A DNA stretch of 64,000 nucleotides from Dipetalonema caudispina (GCA_013365325.1 JABVXV010000131.1:1-64000); one strand, 5' to 3'; counted from the stretch's first letter, positions 1-12,375 are shown. Numbers and translations: made by a program. Notes: generated by a model from the letters alone, not told the origin.

Positions 1-576
1 TCGAAAAGAATGGGTAAAAAATATTGAAACAAGAATAAAATGATAGACCTGTTGAAAGTTTAACAATATCTTGAATATAGCTTAGAAGCATTTTATTTCA
101 TATTAAATGATTTTAATTATTTATTCTCCCAATCTGATCAATAAAATTGAATTCTATTATATTGAGAAATATTAAGCATTCAAATATCTGCGCATTACTG
201 TTCGTGTCATAAATGAGCAAATCAGAAATGCTAATGGACTGATAGATTGTTTATATTTATCAAATAGTGCTTGATGAATTAATCAGTACTAAAAAATAAT
301 AGAAAGTGAAAATTACAATAGAAATAAGGGTGATGAAAGGAAAAAAGAGACAGAATGAATATTTAAGTATAATTTAATTTAATAATAAAACTTAAGACTG
401 AAAAAAAAACTCATCTACTCTTTTTTCATTGCTTTTTTACATACTCCAAACATATATTTCTTGCCACTTGATGCACTGAGCTTCAAGTTTTTGCAGTTTC
501 ACTTTCATTCCACGTCACATCACTTGGATTAGTTTAATCAATTACCGCATGAAAACAACTTTAGCATATTAATGTA

Positions 577-778
577 GCATCTAATGATACTTTCAGAAAT
601 TATCGATCAAAAAGATTCAGTTGTACGATCAATTATAGTCCAAAAAAGATGCATCTAACAATACTTTCAGATGTTATCGATCAGGAAGATTCAGTTGCAG
701 GAACGATGAATTATAGTCTAGAAACGATGCATCTAGAAATATTTTCAGATGTTATCGATCAAGGAGATTCAGTTGCAT
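577..778. repeat. Three imperfect ~75-bp direct repeats
   Basis: Copies begin at about 577, 651 and 729, each starting GCATCTA and continuing through TTTCAG, TTATCGATCA and GATTCAGTTG. Spacing is 74 and 78 bases. The second and third copies resemble each other more than the first. No spacer pattern or coding conservation is apparent. It is probably a degenerate minisatellite. Confidence 0.75.
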
Positions 779-1015
779 CACAATTTTTGTTCAAAAGAGT
801 AGTGGTGGAAGTTATTCGGATTAGTAGGGAGAGGAGTGGGTGAAAAAAATGTAATTATAACATTGTCACATTCATGCTGACTAAAGCAACTTTATGATAT
901 ATTTGTAGCATACATTAACTTGATCAGACATATCATAAGTATTAGTATTTTCACGAACACTTACGTGACATCTGCCCATGTACCCTAAAATATTCTTCCA
1001 ATTGATATCTTTCTA

Positions 1016-1022
1016 TATATGT

Positions 1023-1052
<30 letters not shown>
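1016..1052. repeat. TA-rich microsatellite
   Basis: A run of TATGTATG followed by about 11 TA dinucleotides and then TGTG, typical nuclear microsatellite sequence. Confidence 0.85.
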
Positions 1053-1053
<1 letters not shown>

Positions 1054-1324
1054 TTTGTCTGTGTTTACGTTCGTGTGCGCGTGTGTATGATGACAAAGTT
1101 AGAAAATGATATAAACTTTATATGTGTTCAAAAATAGGATGACTGTATCATTTAAAATGAAAAAGGATAATTTCTCACTTTTCTATATTCATCGAAAAAT
1201 ATGCATTTTTATTATGTAATTTCTTTTTCTTTTGTTTGTGATAAATAACAAATGAACTGATAAGAAAAAACAAAAAGAGTTAATGAAAATATGAATTAAA
1301 ATTACTCATTAAAAAAATATCGAT

Positions 1325-1638
1325 TTATGATTGTTTTGAAGTACTTGTTTTGTTTGAAGATTTACGTTGTACAATGCCAGCAGTATCAACGTGAACAACA
1401 GATGTTGAAGTAAGTTGTAATTCGCTGATACATTTAGCCAATGATGTAGCATCAACGGCAATTTCTTGATCTGTCATATTTTCATCCTTTCCATCATTCT
1501 CACGTTTAATAAAATATCCATATATCTTGAAAAAAAAAAATAAAGAATTTTAATCTTGAAAATTGAATCTTTTAACAAAAAACAAAAAAAAAAGTATTAT
1601 TAGGATGCATTTTCAATAATGCAATGTACTATTGGTTT

Positions 1639-1669
<31 letters not shown>

Positions 1670-4600
1670 AAGTACGACAATCTTGTTAACAATGTAATTA
1701 AAATATATTTTATAATAAATATTACAATGCAGAAATAATGTTATAATGAGCTAATTGTGATTATTTCATTTAGCCGTTTCATACATCTAAATTTTTTTTT
1801 TTTTTTGATAATTAAATCTTTAGCATTAATACAAGGAGTTAAAATTACTAAGTCATCATACTTATGTAATACTTAAAGTACAGTTATTTACTTTTTCATA
1901 AGGTAGTATTTTAAGGACATGACGAACTTCGCGAATAAAATCACCAATAGTACCCTGTTTATCATAAATTAAAATTCCTTCTACTTCCTCATCGCTATCG
2001 GCCATTACACGTACTACCATACGTCTTGATGCAAAATCAAATTCAGACGAAAGATCGACAAACTGCAAAAAATTAACAGAGATTTTGACCAAAGTCAAAA
2101 TTACGAAGTTTAATTAGAACTTGACATTTCAATAATTTATATTTATTGCTCATATTTATGGCTAAATTTTTATCCTTTGTTTTTTCTTTTTGATGTAAAT
2201 AATTAGAAATGAATTTTTTTTTCTTTTTTGGAAAGTTAGATGTTCCTTTTAGTAAAAAAAACTTATTCTTCAAATACTTTAAATTGCCTAATTTTAGCTA
2301 TTCAACTATTGTTGCATAATTTTAATAAAATTAATTAATTGCATGAATTGAAAATGAAAAAAAAAATTAAAAATGGATACTGTCATAGAATCATCTTTCC
2401 CAAAAAATTCCATTTTTCGCTCATCTAAATCAAATCGTTGAAAGAATTCAGTTTTTTGTGGAAAAAGTGTCCGTAATGCATTCACCGATTCAACTGTATA
2501 GTACTGATGACATGATGGTTGGGGACACATTGGTGCTATACCTGTAAAATTATCATTTACCTGTAACATTTCACGCTAACATAATAGTAAAAATTGAAAT
2601 TTGATAGATTTTAAATTAAAATTTGGTCAATTAAGTTAAACATTCATACAAAATGTTAATAATAAAAGTGAATTTAAAAAAATTGTTAAAGTTTTACATC
2701 AGTAAGCAAATTAATATAAATTCATTATATTACCATTATATGTGAAATATATCGATATTAAACTTTTATTACAAGAATTAAATTACGAATAGTATAATTG
2801 ATTACCGTTTGCTTCACAATCGGAAATCATTTCGGTGAGACATTCAATGCATACATCATGATTACATTCTGAATTTGATGGAAAACCATTAAGAGCTATA
2901 TGATCACAATCATCTTTCACTTTGCATTTTACCTGTACCTAAAACTAAACGTAATGTTGAAGTTGCACTGAAGTATATTAGAATATGTAATGCATAATTA
3001 AAGGATATTAAATGATAATTGAAATTACTGATAAATTAAAATTTACACCTCCTCACTTTCGATTTTCTTCTTTTTTGCCAAACATTTTCTATCAGCACAT
3101 AATAGTGTTTCTTCTGCAATGAATTTAATTTTAGTTCTTAAAAATTTTCAAAAAAATGAGAAATTTTTCTCCTTTTTTTTTCTTTTACTAAAATTGAAAA
3201 ATTTTTAGTGGAAACTAAATAAGAGTGATTTTTTTTTAGTTAATGTTTTTTAATTTTTTCATTTTTTTTTTTGACATTATTATTGGAAACTTAATATAAT
3301 TTGATGGGATATATATTCTTGAAAGGTTTATAAAAAGTTTCGAGGCAATATTGATGAAAAAAATATTGTCTCGTTTGTCCATCCGATTAATGTTGATAAT
3401 TAAATTATGCATTTTGTTAAAAACAGTCGTGAAAGGTTTTTCAAAATTGCTGTGAACATTTTCATATCTTATCATTTTATCAATAAACTTATTTTATATA
3501 AATTTTGCTTGTTAACTATTGCTATTAATTTCTTTGTGAAAATTTTTTTTTTAAATAATTTTCGTTAATGTTACTATTTTTGTTGAAAAAGAATTAGAAT
3601 TGATACTTCTTTGCATTACTTTTTAAATTATATGAACTAGTTGAATGAATAAGATTTCTCATGTATCATCGAAAAATATTGTTAAAATGATTAAGCTAAA
3701 TAAATTTACTTTTTGTTTTACTCTAATTAAAATACACTAATTACTTACTATTTAATAATCCCATCGTTATCCGATTTTCAATACACTGCTCGCAAAGATT
3801 ACATTTGCAACAATTGGTAGTGATCAATACCTTTGGATCAGTTGTTTGTTTGCCACAATTATCACAAAAGTATGAATCTTCCACTTCAACAATACGTTGA
3901 TTGCAATTTTCGACAATGCAAGCTGCAATAATGACCAAGTATGAATCAATTACCATTCAACCAACTAATTAATTAATCAATAAAGTATATTTTTCATCTG
4001 GACGTCGCAAATTTTTGTGTGTCGATTTATATTTGTGTATCAGTTTAAAAAATCTTTAATTTGACATTTCAAATTAAGCTTAAAATTTTAAAATTTCATA
4101 GAAGAAAAGTAAAATAAATTTTGAAAAAAAAGGGAAAAAAACTGACCAGGTGGTTGTCGCTGTAATGATTCCTCAAGACATGCGATACAAAGTTCATGTT
4201 GACATGCAATTAAACGATTAGATTCAAACTCTGATAATTTCCTTAAATCAAAGAAAAACAAAACAAAAGTTAAGAATTTAGAAAGAGTTTTTAGTACGAA
4301 ATTACCGTTGTTTCTCTTACAAACTTTAATGCAAAATAAATAATTGAATGAATAATTTTAAAACAATCATTTGTTATAAATCTAATTAGCAGTTAATTAA
4401 CAGTGATAGAAGATGGCATGAAATGATTTTGTAAATAGAGTAAAAATTTTAATGAAATATTCCAAATATACCTTGATTCTGCTCTATTATTATGACAAAA
4501 TGATTATAACAAACATTATTTTTATCAAAACTTTATCATTTCACATTTTTTATTCCCTATTATTTAAATAACTTTCACATTAAAAAAAAAAAAAAAAATG

Positions 4601-4813
4601 AGGCATTGTTTTTTTTTCTTTGTTGGATTAAAAGTATTGAATGAAGCAAAAAAAAAAAACAAATCATACTTTGGACACATCATATTATCACAATAATTTA
4701 TGGTAAGTGGAAGAGAATCTGTTAAAGCACCACGAATTTCTGAATAGCAATTTGCCGCTGGACAAGTCTAAATGAATAAATGCATAATATAAATTTTAGA
4801 GCTTTATTATTTT

Positions 4814-4844
<31 letters not shown>

Positions 4845-5683
4845 ACAATAATAATAACAATGATAATAATAATAATAACAATAATAATACTAAATAATAT
4901 TAATAATAACATAACATTAATAGATGGCATTTTATTTTCGTTATTTCTTCACTGGTAAGTCACTGATAATTACTTCTTGATGTCAAGCTATTAATTAAGA
5001 AGTGATACGTTGCACTTAATGAAGCTAATAATTGCTTCAGTGATGATTTCAACTAAATAATTCAAAGTATACCATCAAACCATTGGAAATTTTTTTGCAT
5101 TTTCCGTTGCTATCTGTTTGATTAATCTGAAATAAATCAGTTTATCACTATCATACTGATCATACATCACATTTTGCTAGAATCGTAAAATATTTCCGAT
5201 CATTCATCTTTGTCTTTCAAAAAGTTGATTGAATTTATACATTGTACGCTAAACTAAAACAAGCCATAGCAGAGGATAATAGATAAATGGGTTGATATGA
5301 TCACATTTAAAACTTATTCTCCTCACACAATACAAATAAGTAGTAGAGTTAAATGAATTAATTTAGAATGAGAGTGAATTTTAGTATTAATTAGAAAAGC
5401 TATGGAATTTCTCGTGAAGCAATTTGCAGCGACTAAACATAACTAATATTGCAACAAAACTGGGATTTCTTCCAATCGAAGTTTTAAATTTGATGAAATT
5501 AATAAACTGTTGCAATTTATACACCTTTTGGTAAGATGTTAGGACAGTAATACATCCTCGACAAAACAAATGAAAACATGGTAATATTTGTTGCATTTCC
5601 GCAAACGGACAAATCTTCGAACATATCCGACATTCAACTCCTATCGTACAACCGTCACTTGACATTGTTTCACTCTTCAACAA
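1325..5683 (-). CDS. Cysteine-rich multi-RING-like protein, putative E3 ligase family
   Basis: Ten-exon model, 436 residues, in phase throughout: 5525-5683, 5073-5126, 4670-4767, 4147-4241, 3749-3922, 3049-3113, 2806-2938, 2381-2541, 1892-2062, 1325-1525. Residues about 18-80 form a C3HC4-like RING (CRIC, then CFHLFCRGC, then TCPAANC). Three further Cys/His half-modules follow: CQHELCIACL with CIVENC, CCKCNLCEQC with LLCADRKC, and CNHDVCIECL with MCPQPSC. The last ~120 residues lack cysteine clusters and end in a Ser/Thr/Lys-rich tail. RING proteins usually act as ubiquitin ligases; that role is inferred from fold alone and no named orthologue was recognised. The start at 5683 is the first Met; a second Met lies six codons on, just before the RING. 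Confidence 0.75.
4818..4920. repeat. AAT/AAC trinucleotide microsatellite
   Basis: About 100 bases of interrupted (AAT)n with AAC and GAT interruptions, inside an intron of the RING-like gene between the exons at 5073-5126 and 4670-4767. Confidence 0.9.
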
Positions 5684-5864
5684 TGATCACTTCCAATTAG
5701 TAAACTATTTAAATACTAAGCATACATTCAAATAAAAACTGTCCAATTTGATTTTTTGCATGCAGTAATTTTCAAAATTTCCAACATTTTGGACTTTAAG
5801 TCGTCATATTTTATGTTTGTTTTAATTTATTACTGCAAAATTCAGTGTTTGAGTGGGTAGACCT

Positions 5865-6027
5865 ATGATAATAGTTGTAACCGAAATGTCGGAAAGTATT
5901 GAACCGTTTTACCAGCATATGGTAATGACTTCGTTTTTACTTTTTACCTCTGATAAACACCTGCTTGTGATTCCAGGAGAAAAAAAAGAATGAAGAGAAG
6001 GACGAAGTGGAAAATGAAGAGGAATGA
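5865..6027 (+). CDS. Possible 35-residue acidic small protein
   Basis: A possible two-exon gene: ATG at 5865 (an alternative in-frame ATG is at 5886), donor GTAATG at 5922, acceptor TTCCAG ending at 5976, stop at 6025-6027. The second exon encodes only Glu, Lys, Asn, Asp, Met-like charged residues (EKKKNEEKDEVENEEE). It lies about 180 bases from, and divergent to, the start of the RING-like gene, where a 5' end would be expected. No family was recognised. It could equally be noncoding leader sequence. Confidence 0.22.
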
Positions 6028-6245
6028 CCGGGTTTAAATCGGATCAACATTTTCATTTCCAGATCATCATTTTTCTTTTTTCCCTTTTTCCACTTAAGTT
6101 TTTTTAGCTGTTTTTAAAATTTTCACAATATAGTTTTGTATCATTTCTGCTAGTTTTACCCAAAAAAGCATTTTGCAATTGCATTAACCGATAAAAAAAA
6201 AAAAAAAAAAATTATGCAAATTTTCAAATAATCCTTTTTATAAAG

Positions 6246-7920
6246 ATGGTTCGCTTTACTGACTACGGTTATTTTAACATGCTATCCACTAATGTTTCGT
6301 TCGGTATCTAATCTTATGCGTCGTGGTACTAGCTGGAATAGCTTTTCCGGAATATTCTCCCTACTGCATAGAATGCTTGAAGGTATCACTGGTATAGCAC
6401 CAGAAAAGAGATCATTACAGTATAATCAGTAAAAAAAAAAATTTTAGTAAAAAATAAGTGAAGTGGTTAGTGGAGAATTAGCATGACAATCGTAGAATTC
6501 ATTTGATAGATTTTCATTTGAGACTTTAACATGCAAACTCCAATTCTTTAAATGTTTGATGGATTTGCAGAAAATACACAGACAACATATTTAACCACTG
6601 ATACCAGTGATGATATTACCGGTAGAACTACAGAATCCAAAAGATCCACCGAAACTGACACGAATACAACCGGATTGCCACCTATTGTTGTATGTATTCT
6701 GCTTTTATAAAAAATCTCAATTTCTAAAAATCACAAGATTAAATGAGTTGATATTGTCATACAAATGCAAGACTATTAAATAGTTGAAGTATTTCTTTAT
6801 CAGTGAGTATGATAACATTGTAAACTTTAGAAGAAAAAAAAGAAAGAGAACGACAAGGACTACTGATGTAAATATTTTTCGAACTATGAATCAAAATAAA
6901 TTTCAATCATTTCAAGATTTATACCGATGGTTCATGCATTGAAAATTGCGCATCTGGCATTGGCATTTATTTTGGACCCAATCATCCATTAAACAAAAGT
7001 AAGGCCATTCATGGCTATGAGCATAACAGTGGATTGGCTGAGATAATCGCAGCCAGGACAGCATTGAAATTATTACGAAAATGGAATTTCTACAAGTAAA
7101 ATTAAATTATCAATCATTAACTATGCAAGATACTATTTCATAAATGATACGATGTGATAAGATTGCATTGGTTTATTTATTATCATAAAAGAGCCTTTTT
7201 AACCAAATCAATTCAATTGATTGAAATTTGTTTTTTTTTTCACTTTTTGTCAGAGGTGAAAATGTTATATTACGCACTGATTTCCTACCACTTATATATG
7301 CAATGAATAATGATGGCTTCAATGGACGATTTCATGATGAATACTTTAAATTGAAACAATTAGCAAGCAAATTTCCAAATGGTGTACAATTTGAGCATGT
7401 TTTTGGCCATGAAGGAGAGCATGGAAACGAAGAGGTTAAATTTGGCTTTGAAGAATGATTCTTCTTGGATCATATTAGTCAGGAAATCATCTCATCATGT
7501 AAGCATTTATATGAAAAACAGGGATATTTAGCTTCTTACTTAATTTTGTAATATATATATCATAAAGATATTTAATGTTTTCTTCGGATTTCTATAAAAT
7601 TCACACAACCTAATTACCGAAATATACGCATATTTTCATTTCATAAAATAGATAGTTTGACGTGGACACATTTGCATTTCTAATTTCAGGCAAATAGCCT
7701 AGCACGTCGAGCAACTATGGATGCACGATTGGCTCGATCCCGTAGCGCACCACCGTTTCGTGATGTATCACGTGATTGTGAGTTTGCGATACGTCGTCGT
7801 TCACGATCACGTTCACGATCACGAAGTTACAGATGCTCCAGACGTAGTAATTTCGTAAATCATCATCGAAGTCGGAGTGCTTACATCCCAGGAAAATATT
7901 CCAGAAGGCGACGACATTAA
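6246..7920 (+). CDS. RNase H1-type ribonuclease with C-terminal RS-rich tail
   Basis: Model of 255 residues: 6246-6303, 6571-6689, 6917-7095, 7254-7434, 7690-7920. The RNase H fold starts at residue 60 with IYTDGS (Asp63). It continues with LAEIIAARTAL (Glu101), ILRTD (Asp128), the His-loop VFGHEGEHGNEE (His171) and ANSLARRA. The family hydrolyses RNA in RNA-DNA hybrids using a D-E-D-D metal-binding set; here the fourth position is Asn181, not Asp. Residues ~187-255 form a tail rich in Arg and Ser, including RSRSRSRSRS at 7797-7826, unlike ordinary RNase H1. No N-terminal hybrid-binding domain is seen; residues 20-59 are Thr/Ser/Asp-rich. The first exon is uncertain: another frame of the same region (about 6247-6380) encodes a hydrophobic stretch and could also splice in phase to 6571. 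Confidence 0.75.
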
Positions 7921-9159
7921 TGCAATTAGTGAATAATTCCAATATTCATCATTTTATTAAAATTTAAAGAAGTGATCTAATGGAGAATTATGCTGAATAA
8001 TATCATAAGCATTTCAATTTATTGAAAAAAACCAAATTACTACCCAATTAATTTGATATTAGCAGTAGAAGAGAGTATTGTCTTGTCACTCTTTGTTTTG
8101 CACGATAAAATCTGATCCATCTCTATTTCAATTACTATTCTATTTATCTAAAAATTTCTTCATTCCATCATGATTTTTTTGCAATGTAAACTCATCGTTG
8201 CATTAAATCTTTCTTTAATCACAAAAAAAAAAAGAAAAAAGGAAAAAAAAACAAAAAATTCTGTTCAATGAATATTGAAACGGATATTTCTCTTCATTTC
8301 CTTAATAATTTTGAAATTTCACTGAAAATGATTTTTTAAAAAAAAAAAATAGTTAAATGAAAAAGTTTGCAAACGACGAATTATTAATTAACTTTCCAAT
8401 TATTTCATTCATTCGTTCAACTTTAATTTAAAAGTGCAAAAAGTACCTGTAACATCATTTCCTTCTATCTTACTCATTTGTCGGTAAATGTGTCATTTAA
8501 TTAATTTCTGTACCTCCTATTCATTGAATTACTCGATATTTTGCTACATGGAAATATTGTCCTCTTTCGCTCAATTGACTGTCACTTTGTCATATAAATG
8601 GAAATTCTACTCTTCTATCCACCTATATTTAATTCTGTTAGTAAAATTAGACTGAGATATCTCGTTCCGGATATTAATGATCATAAAAGAGAAAAATAAT
8701 TCTATCTTCAAATAAATTTAAACATATATAGCATCATGATCGATAACTAAAATTAAGGAATCTAAAGAATCAATAATTCTAATTAACGATTGTATAATTA
8801 GAGAATTGCATGCATGGTTTTTTTTTTTTTTTTTTTTTTTTCAGCAAGCATATATGCAAGATGCAATAAATCATTCGTTTGCACAAAAACTACTGATAAT
8901 TATGTAATTCTAGGATAATATAATCATAATAACTATAATGATCGAATAATTATGAATGATTTAAGAATACAATAAAATTATTGGAGGTAAATAGCATAAA
9001 GCATAAAACATAAATCACGAATATCGTTGGTGATACTGTCGAGATGTTCAAAGTATTAATAATAATTGTCGAATTAATAATCTACAGCAAAATTTACCAA
9101 TAATAAAATTAGTTTACGATAGAGCCATCAGTAATGAAATTAGTCTATGGTAAACTAAG
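7921..9159. other. Intergenic, no gene seen
   Basis: AT-rich sequence with poly-A and poly-T runs (for example 8222-8252, 8335-8350, 8819-8841). No open frame with splice signals or codon character was found. From about 9060 the sequence begins to show degenerate copies of the minisatellite that follows. Confidence 0.6.
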
Positions 9160-9724
9160 AATAGCAAAATTATCAACAGTGATATGCAAAATTATCAGCA
9201 GTGATACGCAAAATTATCAACAGTGATATGCAAAATTATCAACAATGATATGCAAAATTATCAACAGTGATATGCAAAATTATCGGCAGTGATATGCAAA
9301 ATTATCAACAGTGATATGCAAATTATCAACAATGATATGCAAAATTATCAACAGTGATATGCAAAATTATCAACAGTGATATGCAAAATTATCAACAATG
9401 ATATGCAAAATTATCAACAGTGATATGCAAAATTATCGGCAGTGATATGCAAAATTATCAACAGTGATATGGAAATTATCAACAATGATATGCAAAATTA
9501 TCAACAGTGACATGCAAAATTATCAACAGTGATATGCAAAATTATCGGCAGTGATATGCAAAATTGTCAACAGTGATATGCAAAATTGTCAACAGTGATA
9601 TGCAAAATTATCAACAGTGATATGCAAAATTATTGGCAGTGATATGCAAAATTATCGGCAGTGATATGCAAAATTATCAGCGGTGATATGGAAAATTATC
9701 AACAGTGATATGTACAGTTATCAG
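9160..9724. repeat. 22-bp minisatellite, about 25 tandem copies with higher-order units
   Basis: Tandem unit AACAGTGATATGCAAAATTATC with variant units carrying CAAT for CAGT, GGC for AAC, and 21-base units missing one A. Units 4-10 and units 11-17 repeat in the same variant order: CAAT, plain, GGC, short, CAAT, plain, plain. This implies duplication of a block of seven units (about 153 bases). There are no unique spacers, so it is not a CRISPR array. Confidence 0.95.
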
Positions 9725-10384
9725 ATGGCATACCATAGCTACCAAACGGTAATGCTAATAAATATCTAACTATTATTAATTCAACAAAATCTTCAAATGA
9801 TTTTTGTATTGAGGTAACCCGAGACGTACCAAAACATCTGAATATCTCGGGATATTAATTTGTGGTAGATGAGAGAAAAGAATGCTTTACACATCTTTCG
9901 TTGATTTTTTTTTTTTTTTTGCAACTAGACACCTAAACCCATGCTACTTTTTGCGTTGAATTGGATGAAAGAAGGAAGGAAGGAAGGTTGGTAGACGAAT
10001 GGTTACGTGTGTAGTTGACGGGTTTGACGTAAGTTTGATAGATAGTAAGTTAGGTATTTCGTAATCATTGTAAATTTGTTAATATTATGGAGGTTTAACA
10101 GTCATCTTTCACTTAAAATGATACCCAGCAAAGTTAATAGCGTGATTTAATGGTTACTAATTTTTGATGGTTTCAAAACAATTAGCTTTCATTGGTGTTG
10201 CATATTTTACTATAGTTTAGTTTCAGAAATTTTACACATTCAAAGATATTATAAAATTAATTGGGATTAGCAAAATATTTAGTAATCTGTGATATCATTG
10301 TTTGGTATAAATTTATGTATCATTTCATAGGTAAAGTTTTTTGAATTTCAGGTTATATGATAAGTTGACAGATAAATTACGATA
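9725..10384. other. Intergenic upstream of RAB5IF
   Basis: No gene seen. It contains a short GAAGGAAGGAAGG run near 9967-9987 and a T run at about 9905-9920. The likely 5' leader and promoter of the RAB5IF gene must lie here; no specific element was recognised. Confidence 0.5.
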
Positions 10385-11446
10385 ATGTCATCGAAGAAGA
10401 ACTCGCAACTACAAGCTAATTCCGAAACTGTTCACTGGAAAAAGACGGTAATTTCTTGTAATTATTTTTTTTTTTTTTTTCTTTTTTACTATCAAATTAT
10501 GATAGGAATTATATGAAATGAAAACTATGATAAGAAAGTAAATAAGTTATTCATTCAGGTTCAACTTTATTTTCCGGTTTTAAAGATGCGAACTTTTTTT
10601 TTGCATTTGGTAATTTTACATCGAAAGACATCTGTAATATGTGTCACACTTGCAACTCTCATATGCATGAATCCATTATTTCGGCTGAGATATTTCCCCC
10701 ATAGATTTTACCTAATATGAACTGTCATATGCATGAATCAGTTACAAAATTATGAACTTCATACAGTTGAATCTACTGTATCTATATCTTATATTTATCT
10801 TTCATTATTTCCTTAGTTGGCTAAAGCGTTGGTAAGCGGAAGTGAATGGCCTGATAAAGATGAATTGTTGGATGTATTGTATTGGGGAAGGCAACTTCTT
10901 GCACTTATGATTGGTATTTTTTGGGGTTTTATACCTCTGCATGGCTTTCTGGCTATCGTTCTTTACATCGTAATTTCTACCGCAGTTGGCCAATTATATG
11001 CTACCAATTTTCAGAAGGTTTGTTATCTTATCAATGTTTTGCTTTCTTTTTCATTCTTATTATTTGAAATAACCAGTTTCATTTGTTACTGATCCTACTT
11101 CCTGTCCCAGTTGTCGTTGTAGATATTGAAAGGATATTAAAACTAATTGCTTTAGAAAGTCACATCTCGATATTTTTTTTATGAAATGGTTGTCAATACA
11201 CCGATAATATCATTGGTAAGAGCTGCAATGAATTTTTCAAATACAAAACAAAAAAGCTTCTTATTTGACTTTTTCAGAAAACATTGTTTGATTCAAGTTT
11301 TCATATGATTTGAGCAGAACTCTTTTTAGGTTGATGAAGATTCTTTGGGTGGATTTTGGGAATTAGCAAAAGAAGGTTTTGGATCAGCATTCGCAACGTT
11401 CATGGTTTCATGGATAGGCGTTTATTCTGCTTCAAACTTTAATTGA
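10385..11446 (+). CDS. RAB5IF: RAB5IF/OPTI family ER membrane protein (C20orf24-like)
   Basis: Three exons, 10385-10447, 10817-11017 and 11330-11446, giving 126 residues, about the family's length. The family core is clear: EWPDKDELLDVLYWGRQ, then two hydrophobic segments (LALMIGIFWGFIPLHG, FLAIVLYIVISTAVG). The linker VDEDSLGGFWELAKEGF follows, then a last hydrophobic segment (ATFMVSWIGVYSA). The vertebrate protein (RAB5IF, RCAF1, OPTI) is known as an ER partner of TMCO1 in the GEL complex of the multipass translocon and was also reported in respirasome assembly. The hydrophilic N-terminus (MSSKKNSQLQ) matches a cytosolic leader. All junctions use GT-AG and stay in frame. Confidence 0.9.
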
Positions 11447-12329
11447 TTGTTTTTTTTTTTTTCCGAATGTAGGAGCAAATTGTCAACTTTTACGGCAAAC
11501 CAGAAAATATGTTTTAAAAAGTTTTGCAAATAAGGAGAAATTATGTAGTTATTGTCTCATTATGTGAAACAATTTAAACTTTTTGTGTTACTTATTCTGG
11601 ATTGTTTTTTTACTGGCACACTAATTGTAAAACTACTGATCGATGGATTCATTTGTGAGAACAGAAATGGATTATTAACTGATGCATATCTGAGCTGATT
11701 AAGTACCACTCTTTGTGCATATTTTCGAAACATTTGCGTTTTAATTAACATACGTCTTGCTCATCCGCATGTCTAACTAATATCATTTGCAATATTGCAC
11801 TTATGCATGCGAAGCTTTTATTCTTATCTTTCTTGGAATTAATGACGAACCTTTTTTATGGTAGTTACGTTTTACTTTGTGTAGAAAAATTTGATTCTCC
11901 AGAATTTATTGTTCCAATGTTAGGGTTCTTCAATTATGGTTTCATTAGATGCAGGAAAAAAAAAAAAGACGTTAATCTAAGTTTTGTTCATATCTTTTGT
12001 TTCTTGATGAATTATCTGTAAAGTTGGGTCGATTATGTGATTTGTTATTTGTAGCTTAATTTATAAAACATAACAATATAGAAGAACGTTGTTTGATTAC
12101 AGGATATAATCCTTATTACACAAAATATCCTTTTAAATGTTATTTCTATTACATCTTTGAATAGGGCTATAGATGGCTGTTTTAAAATTATTCAGATTAT
12201 AAATTGTTAAACTTCACAAATCTTTTTTAAGATCAAAGTAAACTCGATTGAAGCTCTTTTCTCATTCTTCTTATATTTGAAAAAAGAAAGAGAGCTTTTT
12301 GGTTATGTTAAATGCATAGTGAAGTGTTC

Positions 12330-12375
<46 letters not shown>

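Larger units (their letters stand above)
1..1324. other. Intergenic, no gene seen
   Basis: AT-rich flank downstream of the minus-strand RING-like gene. It contains a three-copy degenerate repeat (577-778) and a TA/TG microsatellite (about 1016-1052). A TTTATT near 1208-1213 is AATAAA on the minus strand and could be the polyadenylation signal of the RING-like gene, about 115 bases past its stop codon. The 64-codon open frame at 649-843 is made of the repeat itself and is not supported as a gene. Confidence 0.6.

Noticed and set aside
7715..7942. Minus-strand 75-codon frame
   Set aside because: It is the complement of the RS-encoding exon of the RNase H gene.
9160..9724. CRISPR-like repeat array
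   Set aside because: Units are contiguous 22-mers with no unique spacers, in eukaryotic DNA; it is a minisatellite.
11803..12021. 72-codon plus-strand frame after RAB5IF
   Set aside because: No family resemblance or splice partners; contains an A-run coding for lysines, typical of 3' flank sequence.
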